From Termitomyces sp. T153 (taxonomy: Eukaryota; Basidiomycota; Agaricomycetes; Agaricales; Lyophyllaceae): a stretch of DNA of 64,000 nt. Positions 13,003 through 24,321 of this stretch are shown piece after piece (position 1 is the first letter of the stretch; every line of letters starts with the position of its first letter). The stretch covers positions 62,001 through 126,000 of the forward strand of contig JACKQL020000064.1 in the NCBI GenBank assembly GCA_018296165.2, written 5' to 3'. A model generated the notes under the pieces. That model was not told the origin of the DNA, ran no database searches, and saw only the letters and a program-made list of their open reading frames with translations. The translations under genes were made by a program, and so were the position numbers.

Positions 13003-13094
13003 GCCATGTAGGGAGCCGGGCCAGCTCGTGGTTCGTTCCTAGATGCAGATCGCAGCATAAAACGGCGCGTCGCAGGCTGGGCTGCATCGACCCC

Positions 13095-14356
13095 ATGCCG
13101 ACTGAGCAGACCGTGCGCAGCCCGCAGCTCAACGAGTACAACGTCGCGCAGCTCCAGTACGCCCTGTGTGTTGGTTCGCCTGCTGCGCGCGCCCGCACTG
13201 ACCCGCCCTGCAGCGACAAGCACGCCGTCTTTGATCTGTCCCCGTCGCCCGACGCCATGTGAGTGCGGTGTGTGTGCTGACGCTGACGTGCTGACGCTGA
13301 CCCCCCAGACGAATCGAGCCAGACTACGACGCCCGCCGCATGTCGACCGTCTCTGCCGCGGACACCGACAGCACGCGCCCCGACAAGCGCTCCCTCACGC
13401 CCGCAGACAGCCCCCGGCCCGTCCAGCTGCCGTCCATCTTCACCGCCTTTGACGACCGCCGGCCCGACGACCGCCCGCGCCCCGCCCGCCAGTCGTGCTC
13501 GCCGCCCGCCAGCCTCGCCGCATACACCTTCCCCGCCCGCCCCTACGAGTATCCCCCCAACGACGCCTGGGGCACCGCCATCGTCCGCCCCAGCTCCACC
13601 CCGCACGACCCCGCCCGCCTGGCCCAGCCGCCGCTCTTTGCAGGCTCCGCGCGCATCGCGGGCCACCGCGGCATCAAGACCGAGTGGGACTTCCCCAGCG
13701 CCCCCGCCCCCGAACCCCCCAAGGCCTCCTCCCTCGTCGACCGCCCCCAGCGCAAGCGCGGCAAGCTCCCCAAGGAGACCACCGACTACCTCAAGGCCTG
13801 GCTCCACCGCCACTCTGACCATCCCTACCCCAGCGAGGAGGAGAAGAAGCAGCTCTGCCACGCCACCGGTCTCTCCATGAGCCAGGTCTCCAACTGGATG
13901 ATCAACGCCCGCCGCCGCATCCTCGCCCCCGCCCACCGTGCTGCTTCTGGCCCCACCACCACCGCCCCCTTCCCCCCCACCACCCGCAGCACCTCCCTCT
14001 CTGGCCTCCTCGACCACGGCCCCCGCAGAGCCTCCATGCCTGCCCCAGAGAGCCTCCAGCTCTACCACCCCATGACCCTCCAGTCCATGCCTGCCGAATA
14101 CGGCGCGTCCACCCGCAGCATGCTTGGCGGCCTCCCCCTCATGCGCGGCCCTGCAGACTACCCCCAGCGCCACCACATGCCGCTCTACCAGGGCCCCTAC
14201 ATGTCCTCCGAAGTCCCCCTCTCCGCACCCCCCTTTGCTCACAACGTATACCCCCCGTTCACCCACAGCCCCCGTGTCCCCCCGCCCGACCACCCCACAG
14301 GCTACTTTGATGGCCCCCCGTCCGCCCCAGGCTCTGGCTACGCGACGCCTCAGTAG
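13095..14356 (+). CDS. TALE-class (KN-type) homeodomain transcription factor
   Basis: Two exons, 13095-13258 and 13309-14356, encode 403 aa. The homeodomain lies at about residues 202-261, with [19 protein letters not shown] in helix 1. The three-residue loop extension HPYP marks the TALE class. Helix 3 reads [11 protein letters not shown], with Met where WFINARRR is usual. The rest is very rich in Pro, Ser and Arg and probably disordered. In fungi this group includes Cup9/Tos8 repressors and developmental regulators. The ATG at 13095 is the first in frame after the upstream gene's stop, only 92 bp away, so the promoter must lie within or overlap the Cdc11-like gene's 3' end, unless transcription reads through. 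The GC-rich, C-skewed coding sequence leaves long open frames on the other strand that are shadows. Confidence 0.9.
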
Positions 14357-17053
14357 TAGTAGTAAAAAATTAAAATATCCTCTTCGGACTATCTCTTGTT
14401 GTCGTTATCCATTGTATTTATTCCTCTGCTGCTGTTGTAACGTACTTTTCTTCAACCACTAATAATATGTGTACGCTCGCTCCGTGTGTGTGGAAATTCA
14501 ATTCTTTACTGTGGCGGCGTAGCTGATCCGCCGCTCTATCGGGGCCTTCCATCTGATTAATGCGCGCCCGGGGTCAATGTCCGAGTTTCATTAATCCGCA
14601 AGCATTAAAGACGGTGGAGATTCAAGTACGGTGCATACTCTCCCCCGGCCCCTAGCAGCAGTAGTAGCAGTAGCACTTTTTGTTCTCTCTTTTCGAACCA
14701 GCAGCAGCAGCAGTAGTCGCAGTTTTTTTTTCTCTTTTCAAACCCGCGTGCAAAGCTACATCTAGTTATGGATAAATTGTGATTGCGGAACGGCAGTGCG
14801 TCCCTTTATACTATAATATTAGCTACTAATTTCGTGCCTTCCACAAAGTATGTAGAATCACAGGTGGTGGTCAGTCCGAATAGTAGTTAGGTACTTGGTA
14901 TGCATGCATGCATGCCGGGGCCTGCACGCATACGGAAACTCGAACAACAATAACGACTGGGGGACACTCCGAGTCCGAGAGGCGATAGTGAATTCTAATT
15001 CTCACTTCCGAAGTCCCAGGATGTACTTGTCAGCTTTGAATGAATGATAAGCGTACTTTGCATAACGAGAGTTTCTGATACTGATGGGGAGCACATCTGT
15101 TGTGCTCAAGGCCCCCCCCCCCGTCGCCGCAGCAGCGAGAAAAGGAAAAGGGAAAAGGAAAAAAGTAGACTAAAGAGGAACAAGGGATTGGCATAACACA
15201 AGGCACAATTTCTTTTTTTTATTCTTGAAAGCGCTCAAGTCCCAGGACGTACTTACTACTCAGTCTCGAATCAAGTAGTGCATAATAATAATCGCTAGAA
15301 CTCTCGCACGCACAACGATAAAGGGCACAAAGTTGTTTACTCGGAAGTAAATTTCAATAATTCAAAGAGTCCGGTGGCGGATTACTAAACGAAAGTAAAG
15401 TAAAGTATATAATAAAAAGAACCTGAGCAGCCCACCCCCGAACCAAGTCAACTCGATTTTAGGTAGGGGGGGCTGCCCGTGGATCTCGAGTCTGTAATGA
15501 TTTTTCTGCTACGAGGGTCCTTGTGCATACATTCTCAGGGAGGGGCACGAGAGGAAATGTCAGGTGGGCGCTAGGCGGAGGAAGCGTCCGTACGGAGGTA
15601 GTATGTATGTAGTATGGGTAGTACCGCGGTGTCTGAACCCGATTCAAAATCTCACATGTAGACAAAGCCAGGGGCAGCCTGTAAGCCCTGTAAGGGGTCC
15701 AAAAAGTGTAGTGCCGCCGACGCTTTACCCGACCCTTGATCGGAGCCGGAGATCTCCATGATGATGATGGGTGATGCACAACCACAAAGTCAGGTCAGGG
15801 TAGAGCTGGGTTGTGAAAAAGAAAGCACTACGCATTTTCTAATCATCTGGTCAATCAAGGCTCCTGGTGGGGTTTGTTTTTCACTCTGCTCTGCTGTACC
15901 TACTAGCTGGTTCCCAAAAAAAAGGGGCGATGATTGTAGCTCATTCCGAGGATAGAGCGATTATTGGCCTTGTTAATGTCGACAAATCGCCTTGGAGAAG
16001 GACTAGGACTAGCGGAATGCAGAGCCTTCAGCACCACGAAAAAAAAAAAAACTCCCACACAAAATGTTCCCATCCATCCCCCATGCTATGCCATGATGCT
16101 TTAGTCCGGATCCTCTCATGTGCAAGGACGGAGCGTAATGTATGTAATGTAATGTAAAATTCGCTCGCTACAGAGTCCGAATCGGATAACGATTTCAGAT
16201 AATGGAGAACCAACCCGTTGGTATGGCCCCCGACCGACATCGACATCGACATGTACACCGACTCTCGGACCACATGGCCCCAAAATACTCCCATTCCCAT
16301 TTCGCCCCAAACTACAATCGCACATCGCATCGTGTGTTTGGAATCTCACTCCTCACTCCAACCAACCAACTTCTAGATTGAGATACAGTTCAGCAAAAAC
16401 TTTTTGAATGAATGGGGACGGACCGACCTCTCGTAATCCCCCCTCCCTCCCCCCCTCAGTGCTGATGCATGATGCTCCACCCGTATACATCAAATGGTTC
16501 CTTGAAACACTCAACACTCATCGTTCAGTAAGTATTAGTTAGTATCAACTTTCACTTGGTTTCGAGGGTGGGTAACTAGGGTGTGTGGAGTGCTGTGATG
16601 TGATGTGATGTGACCCCATCTATGAAAGAAAGAAAGAATGAATGAATGAAAAAACCCTCGACTCTGGTTCTGCGTTGCGTATGGTGTCTGGCGCGGAAAA
16701 ATGCTGGCTGGTGCTGGTGCTGGTGCTGGTGAGCGTGGGTGTGTGATCGATTGCCTCGTGTCGATAATCGATTATAATCCTCGTTCCCAGCTTACCCATA
16801 CACCACACCCACACCGAGTACGAACGAAGACCCTGATATATTGACCCATACTATGTACACCGCGACTCAGGATCGAGCCGGTAACCCAAACCCTTCCGAA
16901 TTGTGCAAAAGGCCCCCCCCCCCGAACCCCCGATCCATTGTTTTGAAATTTATTGCACAATGTAATATTCTTCTTCGATGGAGCGAGACACGTTTCGGGG
17001 AGTTATTATTATATGTAATGATACAAGGTTCCATTCATTGAGGCAGTCGGCCG
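14357..17053. other. Long intergenic region with homopolymers and microsatellites
   Basis: 2.7 kb downstream of the homeobox gene with no supported gene. It holds short GCA/GTA-type runs near 14655-14720, poly-C tracts at about 15112-15121 and 16912-16922, GAAA/GAAT repeats at about 16624-16650 and a GGTGCT repeat at about 16705-16731. Length and simple repeats suggest regulatory or non-coding transcript sequence. Confidence 0.5.
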
Positions 17054-17338
17054 ATGTTTGTGAATGGCCGAAAGACCGGTTTTGGTGTGTTCGATTGGAA
17101 CTTTTGGCGTTTCGAGTGCGCCACGCCGACGGCCGACGGCCCTGTTTTCTGCTCACTATACGATGAGATGATCGATGGACTCCGCGTTGTAGAGGCTGGC
17201 GAGGTCGTTAACCTCGAGTCATTCCGGTCTCCATCCTCCGTGCCCTTCAAACTCCAAGAGCCTGAACTGGCTATCTTTGCCGTCAATTGTAGGACCGCTC
17301 TCAAATGTCGACAACAATACACAATGAAGTATGTATGA
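17054..17338 (+). CDS. Possible small orphan ORF (94 aa)
   Basis: An ATG-initiated frame of 94 codons encodes a protein-like sequence with mixed composition (KTGFGVFDWNFWRFE, SLYDEMIDGLRVVEAGEVV). There is no domain, no signal peptide and no splice-consistent extension that I can see. A longer frame on the opposite strand (17035-17493) covers the same bases. It may be a chance frame in a gene-poor region; it is listed because composition is less biased than in neighbouring frames. Confidence 0.2.
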   Translation: MFVNGRKTGFGVFDWNFWRFECATPTADGPVFCSLYDEMIDGLRVVEAGEVVNLESFRSPSSVPFKLQEPELAIFAVNCRTALKCRQQYTMKYV

Positions 17339-17483
17339 GTATGGAATGTACACCCACTTAAACGCCCACCGGCGCTTTCGCGGTCCTCCAGCCGCCGATC
17401 GTCGCTGTTGTACATATCTGTCTTGTAGTGACAGAAAACGTCCAACGTCCACAACTGTCCATCTTCCAGATCCCGACATGACA

Positions 17484-17636
17484 TGCACTGCACTGCACTG
17501 CACTGTCACTGCTCGAAATAGGCGCTAACCCTAAAATTCTACACACTGTCGGTCGGTGTCACATTGGGAACCCGTTGGCCACCCGCACCCCTCCCGCCGG
17601 CAATATATTATATTATATTATATTATATTATATTAT
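17484..17636. repeat. Two microsatellites: (TGCAC)n and (TATTA)n
   Basis: A TGCAC/ACTGC pentamer repeat lies at 17484-17505, about four copies. A TATTA pentamer repeat lies at 17602-17636, about seven perfect copies. Both are simple-sequence tracts in a non-coding stretch. Confidence 0.9.
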
Positions 17637-20600
17637 GATGACCAATTTTGCGTTATTTTTAAGTTTGACTCGACCATCGTTGTTTGTTTGTCCTGAGTGT
17701 AGTGGCTGTCACTTTGACTTTTTTGTTTTGTTTTTCATACGGATTCTTACTTGAGCTTTGTTAAAATAGCAATAGCAATGACATTTCTTCACTTGTTCCT
17801 CTTCGTGGACTCCTTATCAGTAGGCAAAAAGCTGACGTCACATCCGTATTAGATTACTTCCTTCTCTTGGGCTGAACTGAGGACCCAACTCAAGCTGGGC
17901 GTGGTTGCTTCTCCTTTGCTTCCGTCGACTTCAAAGCACAGCACGGGGTTCTCGATCGCATAAGGAAACTGTTTTCTGGGTTGCCTGGGTACCGAATAGC
18001 GAATGCCCACGCACCCTTGTTATCGATGGTAACCACGACCCACCGAAATGGTGTTATTACTTACAGGCTCGCTGTCAAAGATTTGCGTTATGATCTAGCT
18101 CTTGACACAATCTATATGGTGAGCTTTAACTATGAAACTTCAAGCTTGTATAACAGTCGCACTGGCACATCCCAACCAAGTCATTTAGGAATAAAGAGTT
18201 CAGATAGTCTCTTATCTGGACGCCGGGTTAAGAGTAGAATCAAAGAATATCAGATGGTACAATCGTAGGCTAAGTATCTCCGAGGAGGAAGGACGAGAAG
18301 AACCTAGAAGCAGACGATCAGAACTAGATACACAGGATCTAACCTCTCGGCCACTGTAAGCCCGGAGTAATCCGCTCCCAATCTTCTGGATATGCATCCA
18401 ATTGGAGTCTAGTCTGGTCATTCACACTAAGCATGGATTGGTATAATAAAACAATAACAACTAGGACCAAGACGACGAGTATACGTACACCTAGGTACAA
18501 CATACATACATAGATAAATGAAAACCAACCCATGCTATAGTATTCAGTGCCAATGTATCATCTTCGGGTATGAAAATTCGGGGTTAATGAGACTTAGGAA
18601 CAATGATAAGTTGCAAAGTTTGAGCTCGCTCCACCTAGCTCCAGCCTCGCTGGAACACTAGATCCCTAACGCAGAAAAAGCGCATCGGGCGGGCTGTTCA
18701 CGTTCGAGGCGGCGCACGGCGTGCGCGCAACGGCATCTCATTTGTGGTTCGGACTTGACAAACGGGGCGAGGGTCACGACAACTACAAGAAAACACCGGC
18801 ATAGACGGCAAGAAGGGAACGGAAAGAAAGATTCTGTCAGTAAGCGATTGCTTCGAATTCCAGATATGCCGGCAATGCGATTAGGGGAGATGAGAGAATT
18901 TGATGAAAAGAAGAGAAGTGCAGGGGTAGGTAAAAGTGTATCTAGAACAGATCATGAACAACTTACGAGAGAGTGAATGATAAAGCGCAGGGTAGGAAAG
19001 ATGGATGGATGGAGATGCGATGGCGATGGCGATGGCGATGGTGATAAAAATCTTAAAAATATAGAAGGGAGACCGGAGCATATGATACTCGAATACAGTA
19101 TATGTTTGCACACTGGGTTCATATGGAAAGAAGCAAGGCAGAGAAGGGAAGGAGTAGTGTGAGAAGGAGTTTTTCCTATGCCAGTGTATCTGCACCACGC
19201 GGACCATAGTGCACAGGGGTACCAAGACCAAGCCGAATCTCCATAAGCCCTAAGTGTGCGGTGATAAACAACTCCAAGACCTCCGTAAGTCATAGCTGTG
19301 CGCCAAGATCATCCATCTGACCAGATACAAAAATACGTATCAACAGAAGGTGGCGTTCCCAACAAAAGAAAGAAACGGGCACAAAGGCCGAAATGCACCG
19401 AAGAACAAAACAGAGGATAAAACTATTAAAAAAAAGCGATGAGATGAAAGCGTTTGTACACATGAGAATGGTAGTGAGCTGTGCTTCGAAAATAGTGGTC
19501 ACGCGGGAGAACTGGTGACCATCTCCATCTCTGATGGCTATCCAGTACCATGGCTGCGAGCCATGAAAAAAAAAGGAACGAAGGACACTGTTGCTTCCCG
19601 CCCCTTGCCCAGTCGCCCGGCCGTCGCTCCGAGCTTCAAGCATCGCACCCGACTATCGGGATGCGGTGTGTGAACAAAGAAAGCGCGAACTGGTGCACAT
19701 AAGAAGAGTGATGAGATCTGATGGTATTGAGCCGAAGTGGCAGGATCAATCATGGACCCTGATAGCTGGTGTGCCCGTTTCTGCGACTCGGAAGAAGGGA
19801 AAGAAAGGAGATCGATCTCATCTCGGAAACACTGGAAGACTAACTTGAATGATTTGACAGAAGTGGGAAAGAAAGAAAAGTTGACCGTGTGGCGGAAACT
19901 GGTGCCAGGAACGGCCAGCAGAAAACGCAAACGGAATCAAAAAAAAAACACGTATCGATATCAAACGGAAGCAAAAAAAAACACACCCGTAAACGCATTA
20001 GGAAAATGAAGAACGTGGACGAGACCACGCGGGTGATTAATCAAGCCATACAACAAAAAGCAACATCCAAAAACAGCGAACCGCGCAAGAATCTCGGCTG
20101 AAAGCATGGCTAAGAAGCAGATGAGCAGGAACACTCGGTTGACAACATGGCGAACTCGGAGCAAAAGAAAGAAAAAAAAGAAAGCGGATAAGCAGATGGG
20201 AAAGTACTGTGGGAGAGGGGAAAGTGGATGATCCAATTTCGCGGGGCCGGCGGTTCCGGACTTCCGAAATGGCTGATGAGACGGATCAGGGAACGAATGG
20301 AGGATTCTAGGCGATGCATGGTAGAGATGAGAAGAAATGAAGGAATGGAAGAGATATGAAGATTTAATCGTGAGGTATGGATGGGAGATTGTATGTAGAA
20401 CAAAAGAATGATCTAGGGGAGAACAAAAGCAGGACGAGAAGGGAAAACACAAAGAGAAGGAAATGAAACGCTCACCTGTTTCTCTTTTCGATGACCCTCG
20501 TGAATCGAAAAATCCAGGTCTCTGATGAACCTGGCGAGGAATATCTTGATTCTGAACAATAAGTGGGAAGAGTAACGTTAACGATAAGAACAATGAATTG

Positions 20601-20929
20601 AATAGAACAAACAAAAATAGATCTTCCGAAAGAAAGTGGTTTGGTTGGGGTACGGACCAGGAACAAGAACGAACGACGACTGCGAACTGGATCGTGATCG
20701 ATCGCCTAGCGGCTTGAACAATGTTCGAATGAATTGAAAACAATCGCAATGAATAAGCGAGCAATGTTGAGCCGACCGCAAGGGCGATCGATCCATGGAT
20801 CCACGCGAACGCGTGCAAGATACGAATAAGCGGGAGGGAATTTATGGGCAGGAGGCTGGACCCAGGACGGTAGTTTGGACATTGATATCTCCAATCAAAG
20901 AGAAGCAGAGAACACACATGACATGCACA
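17637..20929. other. Gene-poor, purine-rich (+ strand) region
   Basis: No supported gene. From about 18750 the + strand becomes strongly A/G-rich and the - strand correspondingly T/C-rich. This suppresses stop codons on the minus strand and produces long low-complexity Phe/Ser/Leu frames (for example 19961-20917) that I do not accept as genes. A GGCGAT repeat occurs at about 19019-19042. The region could carry an untranslated transcript, but no evidence in sequence proves it. Confidence 0.5.
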
Positions 20930-23060
20930 TCAGAAAAAACAAAAAGTCGCGATGCGATTATTACCACCGATGGGGGCCAAGACCAAGACCAAAGGCATGG
21001 CTCGATCCCTCTGAAAATGGAAAATGGAAAAGAGAAGAAAGATTGCAAAAGTTACTATTATCAAAGACCATGGAAAATTCAAACGCGCATCGCGGCACCG
21101 GACGGAGGCCAACAGAAACAGAAGCAGAAGATTGATGCGATGGGGAACACGAAAACTGACAAGTGAAATCAAAGGCGAAGCATAGAAGAATTTGTATCAT
21201 GTGACGCGGACGGGAACAAAGACATGGGATATTCAAACGCGCATCGCGGCACCGGCCGGGTCCAGCAGAGACAGAAGGTAAAAATCAATGATGATGGTGC
21301 AGCAGGAAAGCAATCAAATCAAAAGATCGAAGTGTAGAAACTATAGCCTGAGAATCGAACTCGCATCGGATACCATCCAAAGAATTAGAATGAAGTCCAG
21401 AAACTATACCCCCTCGGCGCCGACGAGGCGAAATCCGAAAACAAAACACGAAAATTCAATCGCGCGCGGGAGCCAACAAAAGAATGATCATACAAAGGCA
21501 AGACCGGAACTGACCTCGTAGCAGATAGAAGGCAGAATGGTGTAACGGAGTGAAGAAAATCAAACGATCGAGGCTGCATGAATAAAGTATAGAAACTATA
21601 GCCTGAAAGGCGAAGATAATTGAACATTCGCATCCAAAGAATGAAGTGCAGAAACTAAAATGCACGGAGGGCATCGGAAACCGGAGAAAAACAAAATAAT
21701 GATGATGAGACTTCAAATTCGAAAGGCAAGAACAGAATTGAGCCCGTAGCGGATAGCAAGCGTTGTAGAAAATAAGGAAATCAAACGATCGAGCTTGCGT
21801 GAGTGAAGCACCTGCTCCTCGCAGGCAACTTGTAGAGTACCACGCGACGAACTTGAAATCCTGGATCCTTGGCTTCTCAGGGAAGCGTGACCTCAAGCGG
21901 TTTGGGAGAGGTCGGGGGCGTAGAATCAAGCATAGAAACTATAGCGTAGAAACTATAGCCTGAAAGGCGAAGTGAGTTGAACTCATCGGATAGCATCCGA
22001 AGAATGAAACGCAGAAAGTATACTTCCTCGGCGCTGATGAGGGCAAAACCAAACCAAAACACAAAAATTCAATCGCGCGTGCGGGGGCCAATAAAAGAAT
22101 GATCATACAAAGGCAAGACCGGAACCGAGCTCGTAGCGGATAGAAGGCAGAATCATGTAATGGAGTGAAGAAAATCAAAGGATCGAGATAGGATAAGTGA
22201 AGTATAGAAACTATAGCCTGAAAGGCGAAGACAATTGAACATTCGCATCCAAAAAATGAAGTGCAGCAACTAGAACGCACGGGCAGCAGGAACGGAGGAA
22301 AAGAAAATGATGATCATAAGAACATAAATGCAAGAATGGAATTGAGCTCGTAGAAGATAGCAGGCAGAATGAAGATACTAAGGAAATCAAACGATCAAGA
22401 TTGCACTAATGAAGCTATAGCCTGAAAGGCGAAAAGAATTGAACTCGCATGCAGAGAATGGAGTGTAGAAACCACAAACCCCCCTCGGCGCTGATGAAGC
22501 CCAAACCAACACGGGAATTTAAACACGCGTGCGGAGGCTAACAAATTAATGATCATACAAGAGCAAGACCGGAACTGAGCTCGTAGCGGAAGACAGGCAG
22601 AATGAAGAAAATCAAACGATCGAGTTCGCATGAATGAAGTGCAGAAGCCATAGCCTGAAGAGTCGAATTCACATCGGATAGCATTCAAAGCATGAAACAC
22701 AGAAAGTAAACCCCCTTCAGCGCTGACGAGGTCCAGACCCAAACCAAAAACAAAACACGGAAATTCAATCGCGTGTGTGGAGGAAAATGATGATCATTAC
22801 ACTTTGAAAGGCAAGAGCGGGAATTGAGCCCGTAGCGGATAGCAAGCAGAACGAAGAAAATAAGGAAATAAAAGGATTGGGCTTGCATGAATGAAGCGCA
22901 CAAGCTATAGCCTGAAAGGTGAAGAGAGTTGAACTCGCAGCCGAAGAGCGAAGTGCAGAAACTATACCCGCGAGGCCAACCAAAACAGGGAAATTTGAAA
23001 CGTGCGCCAGCAAAGTGTTGAGCTCGCAGCAGAATGATGGAGTGAAGAAACTATCAGGCT
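20930..23060. repeat. Degenerate tandem array, unit about 205-260 bp
   Basis: A landmark similar to CTATAGCCTGAAAGGCGAAG recurs at about 21341, 21596, 21953, 22211, 22416, 22648 and 22904. Intervals are about 255, 357, 258, 205, 232 and 256 bp. Between landmarks, other blocks recur in the same order: a segment like AATTCAATCGCGCGTGCGG, then GAATGATCATACAAAGGCAAG, then CTCGTAGCGGATAGAAGGCA, then AAATCAAACGATCGAG. A related element (AAACGCGCATCGCGGCACCGG) appears twice near 21078 and 21235. The array ends just before the METTL25-like start codon at 23095. Units are diverged and carry insertions or deletions, so it is an old minisatellite-like array. Recurrent minus-strand frames inside it are shadows of the repeat. 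Confidence 0.8.
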
Positions 23061-23094
23061 GGATGATGGCGGGAGCTGACGACAGGTCGATCAA

Positions 23095-24321
23095 ATGATG
23101 CTGGGGTCGATCCACCATCTGCTCGCATCGAACGAGGACATCATCCACGTCCATCCAAACGACCCAGCCGCCGATGCATTCTCCGATTGGGGGCCCTGGC
23201 AGACGATCGTCGATGACTACCACAGCGACGCGCCGCAGATGCCGCTCGTAGCAGCGATCCGGGCGGCCCAGCTGCCGCGCGACCCAATCCAGCTCGCGGC
23301 CTCGGTCCCGCAGGACGGGTTCGGGATGTCGCCCAAGAAACACCACGAAGTGACGCGGATGAGCCAGTTCGTGGGGACGCTGGATCTGCCCGCAAACGTG
23401 CGGATTGTCGACGTCGGGGCGGGCCAGGGCTACGTCACGCGGGCGCTGCACGCTCAGCTGGGCGCACCGGCCCTCGCGCTCGACGGCTCGAGCGTCCAGA
23501 CGCACGGCTCGCAGGCGCGCGGCGGGCCGGGGCTCAGCGGGATCACGCACGTCACAGTGCACCTCACACGCGCCACGCTCGTATCCGCCATCGACTCCTG
23601 GCTCAGCGCCACCGCCACACCCACGCCCGCCCCCGTCCTCCTCGTCGCCCTCCACGCCTGCGGCACACTCACCCCCGACCTCTTCCGCGCCGTCCTCGAC
23701 CTCCCCCCCACCCACTCCTGGTACCCCGCAGCCATCGTCGCCGTCGGCTGCTGCTACAACCTCATGCACCCCCCTGCTGATTTCCCGCTACACGTCCCCC
23801 CGCTCCCCGTGCCCCTCCCAGCATCCGCCTACCAGATGGCCGCGCAGGTCCCCAGCACCTGGCTCCTCTCCCCCGACCGCCTCGCACTCACCATACGCAA
23901 GGTCGTCTGGCGTGCTCTCCTCGGCAGACTCTACGCCTCTTCTGAGCCAGACAAGGACACAGGCAGCACACCAACCATGCGCCGCCTCGGCCGTCTCCCC
24001 GACTCTGCCTACGCCTCCTGGCCCACATTTCTCAAAATCGCGTCCCAGCGCATTGGCGTCGACCTCGCGGGCCCCAATCCCCCGCCCGAGCCACCAAACC
24101 CCGACCTCCAGCGTCGCCTAGAGTCCCTGCATGTCCTCCGATGTCTCTTTGGCCCTGTGATCGAGAGTTATATCATCCTGGACAGAGTCGAGTGGTTGAA
24201 GGAGCAGGTGAGGACGTCGGAGACGCTCAAGGGGTATAGTGTTGAAGCCGTGAATTTGTTCGATCAGGCGACGGGGAGCGGGAGGAATGTTGCGCTTGTG
24301 TTGAAGCCTGCAGGTAAGTGA
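23095..24321 (+). CDS. METTL25/RRNAD1-like methyltransferase
   Basis: A single large exon from ATG 23095 encodes 408 aa to the stop at 24319-24321. It carries the family signature GMSPKKHHEV before SAM motif I IVDVGAGQGYVTRAL (about residues 100-120). LLVALHACGTLTPDLFRA and AIVAVGCCYNLMHP follow, and a C-terminal RCLFGPVIESYIILDRVEWLKEQ block. This order is that of the METTL25/RRNAD1 group, whose relatives are reported or predicted to be RNA- or protein-methylating enzymes; the substrate here is unknown. The final codons (LVLKPAG) overlap a good donor GTAAGTG at 24314, so a small last exon could replace the K-stop. GC content is much higher than in the repeat array just upstream. The ATG lies 35-50 bp beyond the array. 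Confidence 0.85.
   Translation: MMLGSIHHLLASNEDIIHVHPNDPAADAFSDWGPWQTIVDDYHSDAPQMPLVAAIRAAQLPRDPIQLAASVPQDGFGMSPKKHHEVTRMSQFVGTLDLPANVRIVDVGAGQGYVTRALHAQLGAPALALDGSSVQTHGSQARGGPGLSGITHVTVHLTRATLVSAIDSWLSATATPTPAPVLLVALHACGTLTPDLFRAVLDLPPTHSWYPAAIVAVGCCYNLMHPPADFPLHVPPLPVPLPASAYQMAAQVPSTWLLSPDRLALTIRKVVWRALLGRLYASSEPDKDTGSTPTMRRLGRLPDSAYASWPTFLKIASQRIGVDLAGPNPPPEPPNPDLQRRLESLHVLRCLFGPVIESYIILDRVEWLKEQVRTSETLKGYSVEAVNLFDQATGSGRNVALVLKPAGK

Noticed and set aside
12995..14293. 432-codon minus-strand frame opposite the homeobox gene
   Set aside because: Gly/Ala/Val-rich shadow of the GC-rich homeobox exon; the plus frame has the homeodomain.
15459..15785. 108-codon minus frame in the region after the homeobox gene
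   Set aside because: No domain, simple composition, no intron structure; within microsatellite-rich DNA.
19961..20917. 318-codon open frame on the minus strand
   Set aside because: Low-complexity Phe/Ser/Leu/Cys sequence caused by pyrimidine-rich strand; no domain and no sensible start.
21456..22280. Several minus-strand frames with recurring FAFQAI and LRAQFRSC peptides
   Set aside because: The recurrence comes from the DNA tandem array, not from a repeat protein; frames are broken between units.
20930..23060. CRISPR-like array
   Set aside because: Units are 200 bp or more and diverged, with no short direct repeats and spacers; the host is eukaryotic.
22765..23769. 334-codon minus-strand frame overlapping the METTL25-like gene
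   Set aside because: Shadow of a GC-rich coding exon running into the tandem array; repetitive Val/Gly/Asp composition.
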